From: Prorocentrum cordatum
Taxonomy: Eukaryota > Sar > Dinophyceae > Prorocentrales > Prorocentraceae
DNA length: 64,000 bases
Assembly (NCBI GenBank): GCA_963575745.1
Contig: CAUYUJ010002069.1
Coordinates: forward strand, 232,832-296,831
Direction of reading: 5' to 3'
Shown here: piece by piece, positions 1 through 12,124 of the stretch
Numbering within the stretch: the stretch's first letter is position 1
How the letters are laid out: the number at the start of each line of letters is the position of its first letter
Program-made: the position numbers and the translations under genes
The notes under the pieces: generated by a model
Told to the model about the DNA's origin: nothing
What the model saw: the letters and a program-made list of their open reading frames with translations, nothing else
Databases searched by the model: none

Positions 1-543
1 ACCACGCGCCCGAAGCTGACGGACAACACCCTGGCCGGGATCGAGACCAAGCACACCATCCAGAGACGCATGGCTATGATCGCCGACCCCGCCTGCGCGC
101 GCTTCATCGAGCTCCAGACCCTGTGCGACGAGGCGGCCAAGGCGGCTGCCAAGGCAGTGCGCTCAGAACGCCGACGACGTCTCGCAGAGACAGCGGCGGA
201 GGCCGAGGCAGCGGACGCACACATGAACCTGCGCAAGCTCCACAGCGTAGTTCGCCGCCTAGCTCCGAAGCCTACGGCGCCAGTCATCGCGGTCACCAAC
301 CCCACCACGGCGACGGTATGCATGGATTCCGAGGAGGAGACCCACGTCCGCACCAAGGCCCTCTGCGACATTTTTGACGGCACCCTGGTCAACATGGACA
401 AACCTGGAGGCCCTCCTGGGATCCTCCCGAGAGACGACACACGCATTGGCTTATGCACGATCGATGACGTTGCCAAGGCTATCGCCAAAACGCCGAACTA
501 CAAGAGCGCCCCTACCCTCAAGATGTCGCCCGACTCGACCGAC
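1..543 (+). pseudogene. Truncated LINE-type retrotransposon ORF (endonuclease-RT linker region)
   Basis: The frame is open from the first base, so the start lies outside the window; the first internal ATG is at 70. Residues counted from that ATG begin with an alanine/glutamate/arginine-rich helical stretch, then LRKLHSVVRRLAPKP near residues 54-68. A later segment, CDIFDGTLVN near 99-108, is followed by TIDDVAKAIAKTPNYKSAP. This order resembles the linker between endonuclease and reverse transcriptase in non-LTR (LINE) elements, where a short 'hF..l..G' segment precedes 'eev..Ai...k..KapG'. That assignment is inference from pattern, not from a search. Protein-like sequence ends near 540, where the frame enters GGGACAGTGG repeats and stays open to the TGA at 1044. 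No RT catalytic motif is present, so this is a broken copy or one edge of a longer element to the left. Confidence 0.45.
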
Positions 544-544
544 G

Positions 545-968
545 GTGGTGGGGACAGTGGTGTGGGGATAGTGGGAATGTGGTGGAAACAGTGCGACGGT
601 GGAGGGTACAGTTGTGGTGGGGTCAGTGGTGAGGGTGGTGGCGAGGACGGCGGTGGGACAATGGGACAGAGGTACAGCGGGGACAATGGTGGGGAAAGTG
701 GGGACAGTGGCGGGAACAGTGGGACAGCTCAGTGGGACAGCGGAGGAAACAGTGGGACAGTGGGGACGGCGGGGACAGTCGGGCAGTGGTTGGGGCCGTG
801 GAGAAAGTGGGGAGAGTGGAACCGTGGTGGGAATAGTGGCGGGGACAGTGGGGACAGTGCGACAGTGGTGGGGGTACTGGTGGGGACAGTAGGGATGGTG
901 GTGGAACCAGCGGGGACAGTGGTGGTGACGATAGTGGTGCTGGGAACAGCAGTGGGGGATGTGGTGCG
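545..968. repeat. GGGACAGTGG minisatellite
   Basis: Short degenerate units of the type GGGACAGTGG(T/C)GG repeat for about 420 bp. The plus strand is G-rich and almost free of stops, which extends the upstream frame as a Gly/Ser/Val-rich tail without domain content. Confidence 0.85.
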
Positions 969-1039
969 GACGGTGGTAGGGGCCGGGAGTCGGATGGCGC
1001 AACATAGACCAGCCGCAGATCTTCTTTTGGCTTACAGAG

Positions 1040-4000
1040 TATGAGGATCTCACCCCTCCCACCTCCGGACTTAGCCGCTCCCTGCGTCACGTTGAAATGT
1101 GTGTATGATTGTGCCCCATCGCCCATCTTACACGTGAGTTCGTACCATTCCAGCCAAAGCTTGGCCGCCCCCCATTCATCCCCTGCATGAGCTTCGACGC
1201 GCGCGCATTCGTTTATCAACAGCCATAAGTTGCCACAAATCCTTTGCAACAGATGGGCCGAAGTGCACAAGCGCGCGTCGTCGCGCGCGCATGCCGAAAT
1301 TCTTCGAAACCCTCCGGCTTCGCACGGATTTCAGAACGATGCGCCCCGGAAACATATCAAACCACATGGTCTCGCAACGCGAATTTTCAAAACAAGCGCG
1401 CGCTCGCTCTCTGGCAGATTCTTAAGAAAACCTTGGGTCCTTCTCTCGCGCGCGAGCGTCGAAATCGCTCGACGCCCTTGCGCGCGTGCTGTCGCGAGCA
1501 CCCCGCGCAGAAACTACGGCGAAGTGCACGCGCGCGTCGTCGCACGCGCGCGCGCGGGAACTCTCCGATCATCCCAGGTGTCGCGCTGATTTTTAGATCG
1601 AGTGCCCCCGAAGACATATAAATTCACGTGGCTTTTTGCTGCGTCGGTCCTCAGAAATCCTTGCGTTCGCGCCCTTTGGAATTCCGGGGAAAACCGCGCG
1701 GTTCTGCCAGCGTTTCGATTGCATTCGGCGTAGCGTGCTTCTCGCGCCGCGCGCCGACATCATTCGGGCGCCCTTGCGCGCTGGGGGGGGGCGGGCGGGC
1801 GCGGGGGGGGGGGCGCGATCCGCGTCGAAAGACGCCGCGCGGGCCAATCTCGCGCGTCGGCCGTCAGCCGCGCGCGCATGTCATATTCATCGCAATGCCT
1901 TCCTCGCCGACTCGAGGGCGCCGTCGTCGTCGTCGTCGGCGCGATCAGCTGGCCTTGCCGTCGTCGCTGTCGCCCTCGTCGCCAGCGTCGCTACCATCAC
2001 ATCCTTCCTAGAAGAGATGTGCGACCTCCCCGCCCCCCCTTTTTTCGCGTTGCAATTGCGTGTGATCCTGCCCTCGCCCATCCTAAGCACGCGCTCGCAC
2101 TGCCCCAGCTGCGCCGGCGCCGGCCCCGCCCGCGGCGGAAACTATTGCGCGCGCGCGCTCGTGCATCACAAATCAAAAAATGCGCCGGAATCCGCTGCTA
2201 CAGATTGGAGGAAGAGCACGCGCGCGCGTCGCCGCGCGCGCATGCCGAAATCCTTCAAAAACCATCGGTTCGCAGGGATTCCAAAATCGTGCGCGCAATA
2301 AACGCGCCGAGACACATGGCGTCGCCACGAGGATTGCTTGCGCTCGCTCTCTTGTAGATCCTCCAGAAAAAGCAAAGGTTGCCAACATTTTCATAACATG
2401 TCACCTAACGGGCTTCGCGCGCGCGCATGCCGAAATTGTTCGAACGCCATTGCACGCGCGCTGTCGCAGGAGCCCCCTGCAAAAAATGCGGCGAAGCGCG
2501 CGCGCCCGCGTCGTCGCGCGCGCGCCGACAATCTTCAGAGACTTCGGGCGTCGCGCGATTTCAACATCGAGTGCCCCGAAATCATGCGCAACGCATGGTT
2601 TTACAGCATCAGTTGTCGCAAATGCATGCCCTCGCGCACCTGCGAATTCTTCTGGAATTCTTGTTGGCTGTTCAGCATTTTCGTGAAATTCGGCCAAGCG
2701 CCCTCCTCGCGCCGCGCGCCGACATGATTCGAGATTCGAGCGCCGTTGCGCGCGCGCGGGGGGGGGGGGGGGGCGCGACCCGTGCCAAGCAGCGCCGCGC
2801 GTGCCAATCTCGCGCGTCGGCCGCGGCGCGAAGATGTCGAACTCCTCCCGCAGCCGCCGTCGCCAGCGCGATGGCGCCGTCATCGTCGTCGGCGTGATCA
2901 GCGTCGACGGCGTCGCAGGCCCTGTCGTCGTCGCTGCCGTTCTTGTCGCCGGAGTCGCCGCCGACATCATCGCGCCCGCCGCCGTCGGCGTTGCCGCGAT
3001 GCCGCGCCCGCCCAGGTCACTGACTCGCACTGAAGTGCCCGCTGGGAAATACCCTGCGGCCAGCGCCGCCGCGGCCGCGTCGGTCAGGCCGCGCTAGCTG
3101 GCCGCCGCGCGCGCGAGCACGCGCGGGGCTGCGCCCCTCAGAGACGCACCAGCCAACGCCAAGCACTCATCGCAATCGTCGCCGCGTGGGCTTTGCAAGC
3201 CAAGTCGCGGGCGCGCGGCCGAGATGGTCGCGCGGGCGATGCATTGGCAACTCATTGCAAACAGGAATTCATTTTCTTTTCCACAACAAGGTTCTTCCGA
3301 CCCCCTCCCGGGGGTTGCAGAGCTTCCTAGTCGCATCGCAATTTGCAGATGATTCTGCCCCATCGCCCATCCTGACATTGAATTTGCATTATCCCAGGGG
3401 GGCTGGCATCGCCCCCGCCACCCCCTGCGAGCAATCCCATGCGCGCGCGTTCGTTCATCGGAAAACATAAGTTTCCAAGAATCATTTACCAAGCAACAAA
3501 AATACGGAGTGCATGCGCGCGCGCCGTCGCGCGCGCATGCCGGAATATGTAAACCTTGTTATTTCGGGAGGATTTCAATATCGAGTGCCCAAACAGAAAT
3601 TTGCATTTGCAGAGGTCTCGCAACGCGATTTTGTGAGAAACAACACGCGCGCGCGGTCTTGCTAATTATTGAGAAAACCGGCGGTTTTTCAAGATTTTCC
3701 GAAAATGCTACCAAACGGGCTTCGCGCGCGCATGTCGAAATCGTTCGAACGCCCTCGCTCGCGTGCCGTCGCGAGAATCCTCTGCAACAGATGAAACGAA
3801 GTGCGCGCGCGCGTCGTCGCGCGCGTGCCAGAATCCTTCAAAAACCTTTGGTTTCGGAGGGGTTCCAAAATCGAGTTCCAAAAAACAATACAAAAAACAC
3901 AACACGGACCTTCAACAAAAGCGCGCGCGTTTGCGAATTCTTATGAAATCCATCGTTTTTTTCCACATGTTCATAACATGCTATCAAGCGGGCTTCGCGA

Positions 4001-7000
4001 GCGCGCGCATGTCGAAATCGTTCGAGCGCCCTTGCGCGTGTGCTGGGGTGGCACCATCCGTGTCAAATAATACCGCGCGAGCCACTCTCGCGCGTCTGCC
4101 GCGCGCGCATTTCGAATTCCTTCCAAAACCTTCATCGCCGACGCGAAGACGCCGTCATCGTCGTCGGCGCGATCAGCATCGGCGCCGTCGCTGGCTGCCC
4201 CGTCGTCGCTGTCAGCATCGTCGCCAGCATAGCTGCTATCATCATCGCGTCTACCGTTGTCGACGTTGCCATGATACCGCGCCCGCCCAAGTTGCCGACT
4301 CGCACTGAGGCTCCCGCTGGGATGTGCCGAGCGGTCAGCGCCACCGCGTTCGCGTCGGTCGCGTCGGACTAGCTGGCCGCTGCGCGCGCGAGCATGCGCG
4401 GACTTGCGCGGCCGCAGAGATGCACCAGCCAACGTCAAGCACTCATCGCAATCGCTTCCGCATGGGGTTTGCAGGCCAAGTTGCGGGCGGGCGGGCGGGA
4501 TGCTTGCGCGAGCAGTGGAGTGGGCAACTTCAAGTTGAGCATTGATGAGTTGCGCCGCATCAGTCGCACACTGTAGATTCTCCTTTAAAGCAAGAAATAG
4601 GTTCTACCACCGCCCCCCCCCCCCCAGGGGTTCAAGATTCATTTCTTCGCATTGCAGTTTACATGCGATTCTGGCCCAATGTCAATCCTACCTGTGAATT
4701 CATACTTTTCCAGCTAGGCCGGCATCGCCCCCCCCGCCCTCCCCCGCAAAAAAACACGCGCGCGCACTCCCTTATCAGAAGTCATAAGTTTTCAAGAATC
4801 CCTTGCGAAAGAAAAATAAACGAAGGGCACGCGCACGCGTCGTCCCGCGCGCATACCGAAGTCCTTCAACAACCTTCGGCTTCCAAAAGAGATCGCAATC
4901 GAGCGTCAAGCGAAAAAACATAAAAGCACAGGGTTTTGCAACGCAGACCTTCAACAACAAATAAATGAACCAAAAAAAAGCATGCGCGCGCTCTCTTGCG
5001 AATTCTTATGAAAACCATAGGTTTTGCTATATTGTCTGAAAATACTACCATATGGGCTTCGCGCGCGCATGTCGAAATCTTTCGAACGCCCTTGCGCGCG
5101 CGCCGTCGCGAGAATCCTTTGCGCGGAAATGAAAGAAAGTGCACGCCCGCGCGTCGTCGCGCGCGCGTGCCGAAATCTTTCAAAAACTCACGGTTCCGGA
5201 AGGATGTTTAAATCGAGTGTCAAAGAAACATGCAAACACATGTCTTCGCAACATTGATATTCAGGAAAGCGCGGTCTGGCAAATTCTTAAGAAAACCACG
5301 TTTGTCATGTTTTGCGTTTTGCTACCAACCAGCGTCGCGCGCGCGCATGTCAACATTGTTCGAGCGTCCTTGCGCGCGTGCTGGGGCGGCGCGATCCGTG
5401 TCAAATAGTACCACGCGAGCCACTTTCGTACGTCTGCCGCGCGCGCATTTCGAATTTCCTCCAAAACCTTTCTAGCCGACGCGAAGACGCCGTCATCGTC
5501 GCCAGCGTGATCGGCATCGGCGCCGTCGCTGGCTGCGCCGCCGTTGCTGTCAGCATCGTCACCAGCATCGCTACTATCATCATCATCGCGTCTACAATCG
5601 TCGACGTTGCCATGATACCGCACCCGCCCAAGGCGCCGACTCGCACTCAAGTGCCCGCTGGGATGCGCCCAGCGGCCAGCACCACCGCTGCCGCGTCGGT
5701 CGCGCCAAACTAGCTGGCCGCTGCGCGCGCGAGCATGCGTGGGCTGGCGCGGCCGCAGAGATGCGCCAGCCAGCGCCAAGCACTCATCGCAATCGCCGCC
5801 GCCTGAGGTTTTTCAAAACCAAGCTGCGGCTGGGTAGGCGCGATGTTTGCGCGAGCAGTGGAGTCGACAGTTTACTGCGAACAGAAATTAGTTGCACCGC
5901 GTACATCGCACCTTATATGCATTCTTTTCTTAGCGAGATGTAGGATCACCCCCCCTTCCCGGGGTCAACGGCTCACTTTTTTGCGTTGCCATCTATATAT
6001 GATGCTGCACAGTCGTCCATCCTAAATGGCCCAGCTAAGCTGGCATCGACCCCCCTCATCCTCCGCAGACAACATTATGCGCGCGCATTCGTTTCACAAG
6101 CCGTAAATGACCAAGAATCCTTCTGTAACACAAAAGCGGGAGGAAGTGCACTCGCGCGCGTCGTCGCGCGCGCGTGCTTGTTTTTGGGTTTTCGCGAGGA
6201 TGCCAATAACGCGTGCCCAGAAACAATAACATGGTGTCGCAACAAAAGTTGTCGAAACAAATTTGCGCTCGCGCTCTTGCTAATTCTTGGGCAAACCATA
6301 GGTTTTGAACATTTTCATAAGTTGCTACCAAGCGGGCTTTGCGCGCTCGTGCGTCGAAATCGCTCGAGCGCCCATGCGCGCGTGCTGTCGCGAGGGCCCG
6401 TTGCGCAACATGCGACGAAGTGCGCGCGCGCGTCGCCGCGCGCGCGTGCCAAAATCCTTCAAAGACGCGCAGGTTTCGCGCGGATGTCAACATCGAGTGC
6501 CCCGAAAGCATGTAGAACGCATGGTTTTACAGCATCAGCTTTCAAAAAATGCGCGCGCTCGCGCTCCTGCGGATCCTTCTGGGTACTTTTTTGTTGGCAT
6601 TTTCTTAGGATTCGGCAAGCGACCCCCTCGCGCCGCACGTCGACGCGATTCGAGCGCCCTTGCGCGCGTGCGGGGGGGGGGGGGGGGCACGATCCGCGTA
6701 AAATAACACCATGCGGGCCAATTTCGCGCGTCGGCCGCGCAAGCGCGTCGAACTCCTTCCAACACCGCCATCGCCAACGCGGGGGGGGGGGGTCGTCGTC
6801 AGCGCGGTCAGCATCGGCGCCGCCGCTGGCTTTGCCGTCGTCGCTGTCATCCTCGTCCCAAGCATCGCCACCGTCGTCATCGTGTCAACCGTCGTCGGCG
6901 TTGCCATGATGCCGCGCCCGTCCAACTCGCTGATCGCATTGAAGTGCCCGCTGGGAAATGCCCAGCGGGCAGCGCCACCGCGGCCGCGTCGGTCGCGCCG

Positions 7001-8440
7001 CACTAGCAGGCCGCTGCGCGCGCGAGCATGCGCGGGCTTGCGCGGCCGCAGAGATGCACCAGCTCACTCCAAGCACTCATCGCCATCGCCGCCGCATTGG
7101 TTCTTCAAACCAAGTTGCGGGTGGGCGGGTGGGATGCTTGCGCGAAGAGTGGAGTTGACAACTACAAATTCGGCAGGGTGGATTCTCCTTTTCGTATGAC
7201 AATTTCCGTTCCTTTTTTCGTATTGCAACTTACATATTGTTACGCCGCAGTATCCATCTTTCATATGACTTCATATCATTCCAGGCAAACCGGCATCGAT
7301 CTCCCCCCGTCATCTTCTTCGAAAGCATTACGCGCGCACTCGTTAATAACAAATCAGAGACAAGACGAAGTGCACGCGCGCGCGCGTCGTCGCGCGCGGA
7401 TGCCGGAATTTTTCAAAACCTTCCAGCTTCGCAAGGATTTCAAAACCTAGCGCGTTCAAACAGGTTGAAACACATGGTGTCGCAACCCGGATTTTCAAAG
7501 CAAACTTGCGCGCGCGATCTTGCGAGTTTTTATAGGTTTTGCGACATATTCATAACATGCTACCAAACGGGCCTCGCCAGCGCTCGTTTCTAAATATTTC
7601 GAACGCCCTTGCGCGCGTGCTGTCGCGAGAACCCTTTGCAATAAATGGGAAGAAGTGCGTGCGCACGCGTCGTCGCGCGCGCATGCTGAAATCTTTCAAA
7701 AACCTTCGGTTTCGCAGCGGTTTCAAAATCGAGTGTCCTGAAACCACTTAAAACACATGGTTCCGAAACATCAGTTTTCAAGCAAGTTTGCGCGCGCTCC
7801 TGCGAATTCTTAAGACAACCACAGGCTGTTCCTCCAACGTGTTCATGGAATTCTGCCAAACGGGCCTTTCGCGCCGCATGCCGAAATCATTCGCACACCC
7901 TTGCGCGTGTGGTCGGGGTTGGGGGGGCACGATCCGTGTCAACTAGTGCCATACGGCCGATCTCGCGCGTCGGCCGCGCGCGCATGTCGAACTCCTTCCA
8001 AAACATTCATCACCGACGCGAGGACGCCGTCATCGTCGTCGACGTGATCAACATTGGCCCCGTCAGTGGCCGTGCCGTCGTCGCTGTCTACACTTGTCGA
8101 CGCTGCTATGATACCGCGCCCGCCCAAGTCGCAGACTCGCACTGAAGTGCCCGTTGGGATGTGCCCAGCGGTCAGCGCCACCGCGGCCACGTCGGTCGCG
8201 CCAAACTAGCAGGCCGTTGCGCGCGCGCATGCGCGGGCTGGCGCGGCCGCAAAGATGCACCAGCCAACTCCAAGCATTCATCACAATCATCACTCCATGG
8301 GTTTAGCAAACCAAGTTGCGGGTGGGTGGGTGGGATGTTTGCAAGAGCGTGAGATGTGTCAATTCGTTCTACAACATCAATTGCACCGCGCACAGTGCGC
8401 CACATCGATTGCATCACATGTATTGTCCAACGTAGATTGG
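1040..8440 (+). repeat. Higher-order tandem repeat, six direct copies of about 1.0-1.34 kb
   Basis: Six head-to-tail units start near 1040, 2020, 3290, 4598, 5938 and 7178. Each unit begins with a C-rich run, then a block around TGCAATTTACATGATTCTGCC, then two ~290 bp half-units, then a block around ATGTCGAACTCCTTCC followed by CGCCGTCATCGTCGTCGGCG, and ends with GAGATGCACCAGCCAACGCC. Landmarks recur at nearly constant spacing: the GTCATCGTCGTC block at about 1850, 2810, 4088, 5420, 6725 and 7966, and the GCACCAGCC block at about 3150, 4420, 5760, 7053 and 8255. Unit 1 lacks the last block and is about 0.3 kb shorter. Copies differ by many substitutions, so the array is old. I see no conserved reading frame; the frames present are GC-rich shadows. 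Confidence 0.85.
1262..1835 (+). repeat. Example of the ~290 bp half-unit pair inside the higher-order repeat
   Basis: The motif GAAGTGC(A/G)CGCGCGCGTCGTCG followed by CGCGCATGCCGAAAT occurs twice per 1.3 kb unit. Its positions are about 1278/1526, 2220/2508, 3515/3805, 4830/5145, 6150/6425 and 7372/7665, so intra-unit spacing is 248-315 bp. Each half-unit also carries GAGTGCCCCGAAA, an ACATGG box and an AAAACC box. The second half-unit ends with CATAACATGCTACCAAACGGGC and TTCGAACGCCCTTGCGCGCG. An ancestral ~290 bp tandem was duplicated first and then amplified as a larger unit. Confidence 0.75.
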
Positions 8441-8504
8441 TGGACATAGCTAGCAAACGTTGGCTAACATTGAGAATCCGCACATTCGTTCGACCCATCG
8501 GCCT

Positions 8505-8665
8505 TCGATGATGATGTTTCGGATTATGGTGGTGACGCTGATGATGATGGTGGCGATGACGATGCTGATGATGACGGTGATGGTGCTGATGTTGATGATG
8601 CTAATGATGATGACGAGGATGACGATGATGATGACCATGATGACGTGACGACGACGACGTGACGA
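8505..8665. repeat. (GAT)n-rich microsatellite
   Basis: Degenerate GATGAT/GACGAT triplets immediately follow the higher-order array. They translate to poly-Asp or poly-Met and carry no gene signal. Confidence 0.85.
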
Positions 8666-8689
8666 CGACGCGAAGGCGGCCAAACGTCA

Positions 8690-9010
8690 ACGGCAGCAGC
8701 GGCGACGGCGACGGCGGCGGTGGCGACGATGGCGACGACGACGGCGACGACGAAGTCCTCCCGCAGGGGCCGCCGGCGCTCGCGGTCGCGCAGGCGGAAG
8801 GCCGTGGGCGACGCCCGCGGGCACCAGTCGCCCGTGCGTTCCCAGGCCCGTGCGGCGGCGGCGGCGGACGGCCACGACTGGCAGGGCGGGGCCAAAGACG
8901 ATCCTGAGATTTGGGCGTAGCAGTTTTTTCACGCTGGGCGTTTCCGCCAGTTTCTCTGCCCGGGGGACCACCACGTATCGATCCGCCTCGAAAGCGGAGG
9001 CGGGAAGGTG
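8690..9010. other. GC-rich island, possible exon of unresolved strand
   Basis: This non-repetitive stretch has two overlapping protein-like frames. On the plus strand a frame ending at the TAG at 8918-8920 has an Arg/Ser-rich part, then the C-terminus GHDWQGGAKDDPEIWA. On the minus strand, about 8907 down to 8745, a frame contains WERTGDWCPR and RLRDRERRRPLREDF; nearly all its third codon positions are G or C, as in dinoflagellate genes. Because the region is very GC-rich on both strands, codon bias cannot decide. I see no family resemblance. From 9010 to 9470 the sequence is unique and I recognise nothing. Confidence 0.2.
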
Positions 9011-9477
9011 AGGTCTAGGGCTCCGGTCGTGATTTTCTACGGTGCCGCATTTTTGGGGGAAGCGTCAGATCTCAGGGGACGTCGGGGAGCCGTCCCCAGA
9101 CCTGCTCGCGTCGTGGAAGATCGCGGCGGGAGGTTCTCAGTTACAGAAGGTGCATCATGTAAGACATCGGCCAGCAAACACGTGCCCCGCAGAAGTTTCT
9201 TGTCCGTCGAGTTCCACAGGGACCCGCGACGAAGATGTATTTAACACTTCTCATCGCAAGTATTCGATCAGCAAGAAAGAAAGAATTCTTATCGTACGCG
9301 CTGGTTCTATACATTTGGCTTCTGGAGATGCCGGGCCCCAGGGCCGTCAAATAACAGCTCCCAGGGACGGGGTCTAGACTCTAGACCTCCAGGAGGTGCA
9401 CGTTCTAAGAAAATGATGACGTCGGAGGTCTTGGTCCACCTCCCCCTCCATCTTTTTGCGTTGTCGTTTTTTTGTTT

Positions 9478-9650
9478 CTCCTCTTCCTCCTCCTCCTCCT
9501 CCTCCTCCTCCTCCTCGTCCGCCTCGTCCTCTTCCTATTCCTACTCCTCTTCATCCTCATCCTCCCCCTCCTCCTCCTCCTCCCCCTCCTCCTCCTCCTC
9601 CTCCTCCTCCTCGTCCTCGTCCTCCTCCTCCTCCTCCTCCTCCTTTCTCC
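9478..9650. repeat. (CTC)n microsatellite
   Basis: About 170 bp of CTC/TCC triplets with a few CTA/CTT interruptions. The poly-Ser, poly-Pro and poly-Leu frames across it are artefacts. Confidence 0.95.
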
Positions 9651-9654
9651 TGAG

Positions 9655-10096
9655 CGGTCGTTCGCTTCATATTTCTGTCAGGCTGGATGATGACTGTTTC
9701 ATCCTGGCCTGCAGTTTGTGGCACGTATTCGGAATGCACCCTCATGCGGATCAATGAGAGTCGCCCTAGAGAAGTTAGATCGGTTTTCGCCGGTAGAGCC
9801 TGGCCTCTGCCAATGTCGGGAAGGCGCCCCAAGGCCCCAAAGACGAGACCCGTAGCGTGCGGTGCCCCGATCCCATTGGAGAAGGTGGCCCACGGAGGCT
9901 CTCTCAGTCCAGCGTTCGAGTCGCCGTCAGCGAAATCGAACCCTTTCTGGCGCCGGGCGATGGGCCTCCACTCTCCTGAGCCAGCGCCCCTCTGGGTTAA
10001 GCGTTGTGCAGTTCGGCTGCGGTGCAGAGCCGCTCTCGCAGGCGACGCCCGTCTCAGATGCAGCCACAGGCGTCGCCCATGAGCTCGACTAGACAA
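9655..10096 (-). CDS. Hypothetical ORF in a unique island
   Basis: A minus-strand frame begins at an ATG near 10081-10096 and reads leftwards into the (CTC)n tract, where it becomes poly-Gly. The part before the tract, roughly 145 residues, is compositionally normal and includes GRGQALPAKTDLTSLGR near the middle. No domain, signal peptide or membrane segment is evident. The block also contains GGTTCGATTTC on the minus strand, which resembles a Pol III B box, so it could be a non-coding dispersed element instead. No neighbour supports a function. Confidence 0.25.
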
Positions 10097-10099
10097 CGC

Positions 10100-10490
10100 C
10101 TCCTCCTATTCCTTTTCTTCCTCCTTGCGCTGATCCTTCTCCTCCTCCTCCTCCGCCTCCTCCTCCTCTCCCTCATCCTCCTCCTCGTCCTCGGTCTGCC
10201 TCGACTTGATCCGATTCACGCTGTGAAGATGCAAGATCCGAAGTGTCCACTCTGTCTCCTCCCCCCTGAAAATCGGTGCCTGGACATCTCAGGCTGTGCG
10301 TTTGAAAGATGCCAGGGCGGATCCAGCTATGGCAACGAGATCTCCCAAAGGCCCAGCGAGGCCCACATGCGCTGTGAAAACTGGAAGCCAGCGGTAAACC
10401 GTCAATCTTGGTTACCGCCGGGAACTCGTAGAGCTTCCTTGCCATACACACACACATATACACACATATACATATATATATATAGGAATG
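10100..10490. repeat. CT-rich tract, short unique block and (CA/TA)n
   Basis: Positions 10100-10195 are degenerate TCC repeats and 10447-10485 are (CA)n/(TA)n. The ~250 bp between them is unique and shows nothing recognisable. Confidence 0.7.
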
Positions 10491-10554
10491 GCATACGAGC
10501 GCGGTAATCTCGCATTCAGCGCGCGCGAGGGTGTGCGGTTTCATAGACATGTGC

Positions 10555-11960
10555 TCGACAGCTCCTTACTTGTCCACAGCTCGAGTTCAGTTGAGACAAA
10601 CACCCACGCAAGAAAGTACACGACATAAGCTGAACAGACGTTTCCAGAATATATGCAAATCTTAAGAAACTTTCGCCACGTGTAGAGCATGCGAGCTTGG
10701 TAGCTGTTCGCGCAGCACAAAAAGTTTGTCGGTCGCAGCTCTGGTAGCAGACCGATCTCAGACGTCTCGGTACTGCAGACTAGCGCTCGTGATCATTTCC
10801 ATTCGAATAGTCTGCTTCCCAGCTCCGTAGCTTGCCTACAGCTCGAATTAAGTAGAGAAAACCAGCACCGCCGATCTCAAATTTGAAGAGCGCAAATAGT
10901 TTTTTAGTCGCACCTCTGGTAGCAGAGCGATCTCAGCCGTCTAAATGCTTTAGACTCCCGCTTCTCAGCATGTCCTGACGATTGGTGTATATCTGAACTC
11001 CATAGCTAGCCTACAGCTCGAATTAAGTACAGAAATCAAACATCATCTCTCACATAAAGTTGCTGAGTGCGAGTAGTTTTTCAGTTTTAGCTCTGGTAGC
11101 AGACCAATCTCAGAGGTATCGATACTGTAGGCGACTGTGTCTCATGATTTTCTATTGATCGGTGACCTTTCCAGCTCCCTAGCTTGCCTACAACTCGGAT
11201 TAAACCAACACCGTCTCCCATAAAAAACAAATGTGCAAACAATTATCTATTTAATCGCTTCGCTCATTCCGCCGGCCCTGGAACGCTATTTGGGGCCTTT
11301 TGGGGCCGTCTTGGGGGCTTCTTGGGGGCTTCTTGGGAGCGTCTTGGGGCTCCCTGGCGGCGTATTGGGCTCCCCTGGGGCCTCTTGGGGGGCTTTTGGG
11401 GGCCCCTTGGGGCGGGAGGGGGGGTAGTCGATTGCAGCCCCCCCCTCGGAGGCCACGATCTAGATACTTTAGATTGGTGCTCCTCAGCATTTCCTGTCGA
11501 TCGGTGTGCATCTTAGCTCCGTAGCTAGCCTACAGCTCGAATTGAATTCAGGAAACGCACACATCTCTCGAACAAATATTTACAGTGCGAATAGTTTTTC
11601 AGTCGCAGCTTTGGTTGCAGGCCGATTTGAGACGTCTCGATACTGTAAGCGAATGTGCCTGATGATTCCTTGTTTGGAAGTGTGCTTCCCAGCTCCGTAG
11701 CCAGCTTACAGCTCGAATGAAGTAGAGAAAGCTAACATGTTCTTTTTTAACAGCAGAGTACGAGTAGTGTGTTGGTCCCAGCTCTGGTAGCAGACCGACC
11801 TCAGGCATCTAAATACTTTAGACTAGCGCTCCTGCTGTTTTTCTTCCGATCGATGTGCCGAACAGCTCTGTATCTCATCTACAGCTCAAGTTAAGTTGAG
11901 AACACTGGCAGCACCTGCCAAGATGACTTTCAACAACCGATCCCGCCCCGATGCTTTTTG
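10555..11960 (+). repeat. 176 bp tandem satellite, about eight units
   Basis: The phrase CAGCTCCGTAGCTTGCCTAC with following AGCTCGAATTAAGTAGAG recurs at about 10561, 10830, 11001, 11174, 11515, 11691 and 11867. CTCTGGTAGCAGACCGATCTC recurs at about 10741, 10916, 11093, 11618 and 11783. The basic period is 171-177 bp. The 341 bp step between 11174 and 11515 contains the G-rich block at 11277-11458, which lies inside one unit. No reading frame is conserved among units. Confidence 0.85.
11277..11458 (+). repeat. TTGGGGGCCTCTTGG element inserted in the 176 bp satellite
   Basis: Degenerate 15 bp units (TTGGGGGCCTCTTGG, TTGGGGCCGTCTTGG) fill about 150 bp and end in ATTGCAGCCCCCCCCTCGG, then GGCCACGATCT. 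The same 3' end follows the array at 12125-12430. A shared boundary suggests a discrete element rather than local slippage. Confidence 0.6.
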
Positions 11961-12124
11961 ACAGTCGTATCCATCCGATCGACCTCAGATCGAGATACCG
12001 AGCGGGCATAAGATCGAATATGACGGGACAAGTATTAGAGCTCTAGCGAAATGTGGCATTTCGATAAATTCTAGACGCTTCGCGTATCCCCACCAGCCCG
12101 TCCAGAAACGACGCCCGAGGGTCG

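Noticed and set aside
1636-8190. Numerous 60-220 residue Arg/Ala-rich frames in the higher-order array
   Set aside because: None is conserved in frame across the six units, as would be expected of tandem genes; they reflect GC-rich DNA poor in stop codons.
8450-8683. Asp- or Ile-rich peptide resembling an acidic or membrane protein
   Set aside because: It is the (GAT)n microsatellite read on either strand.
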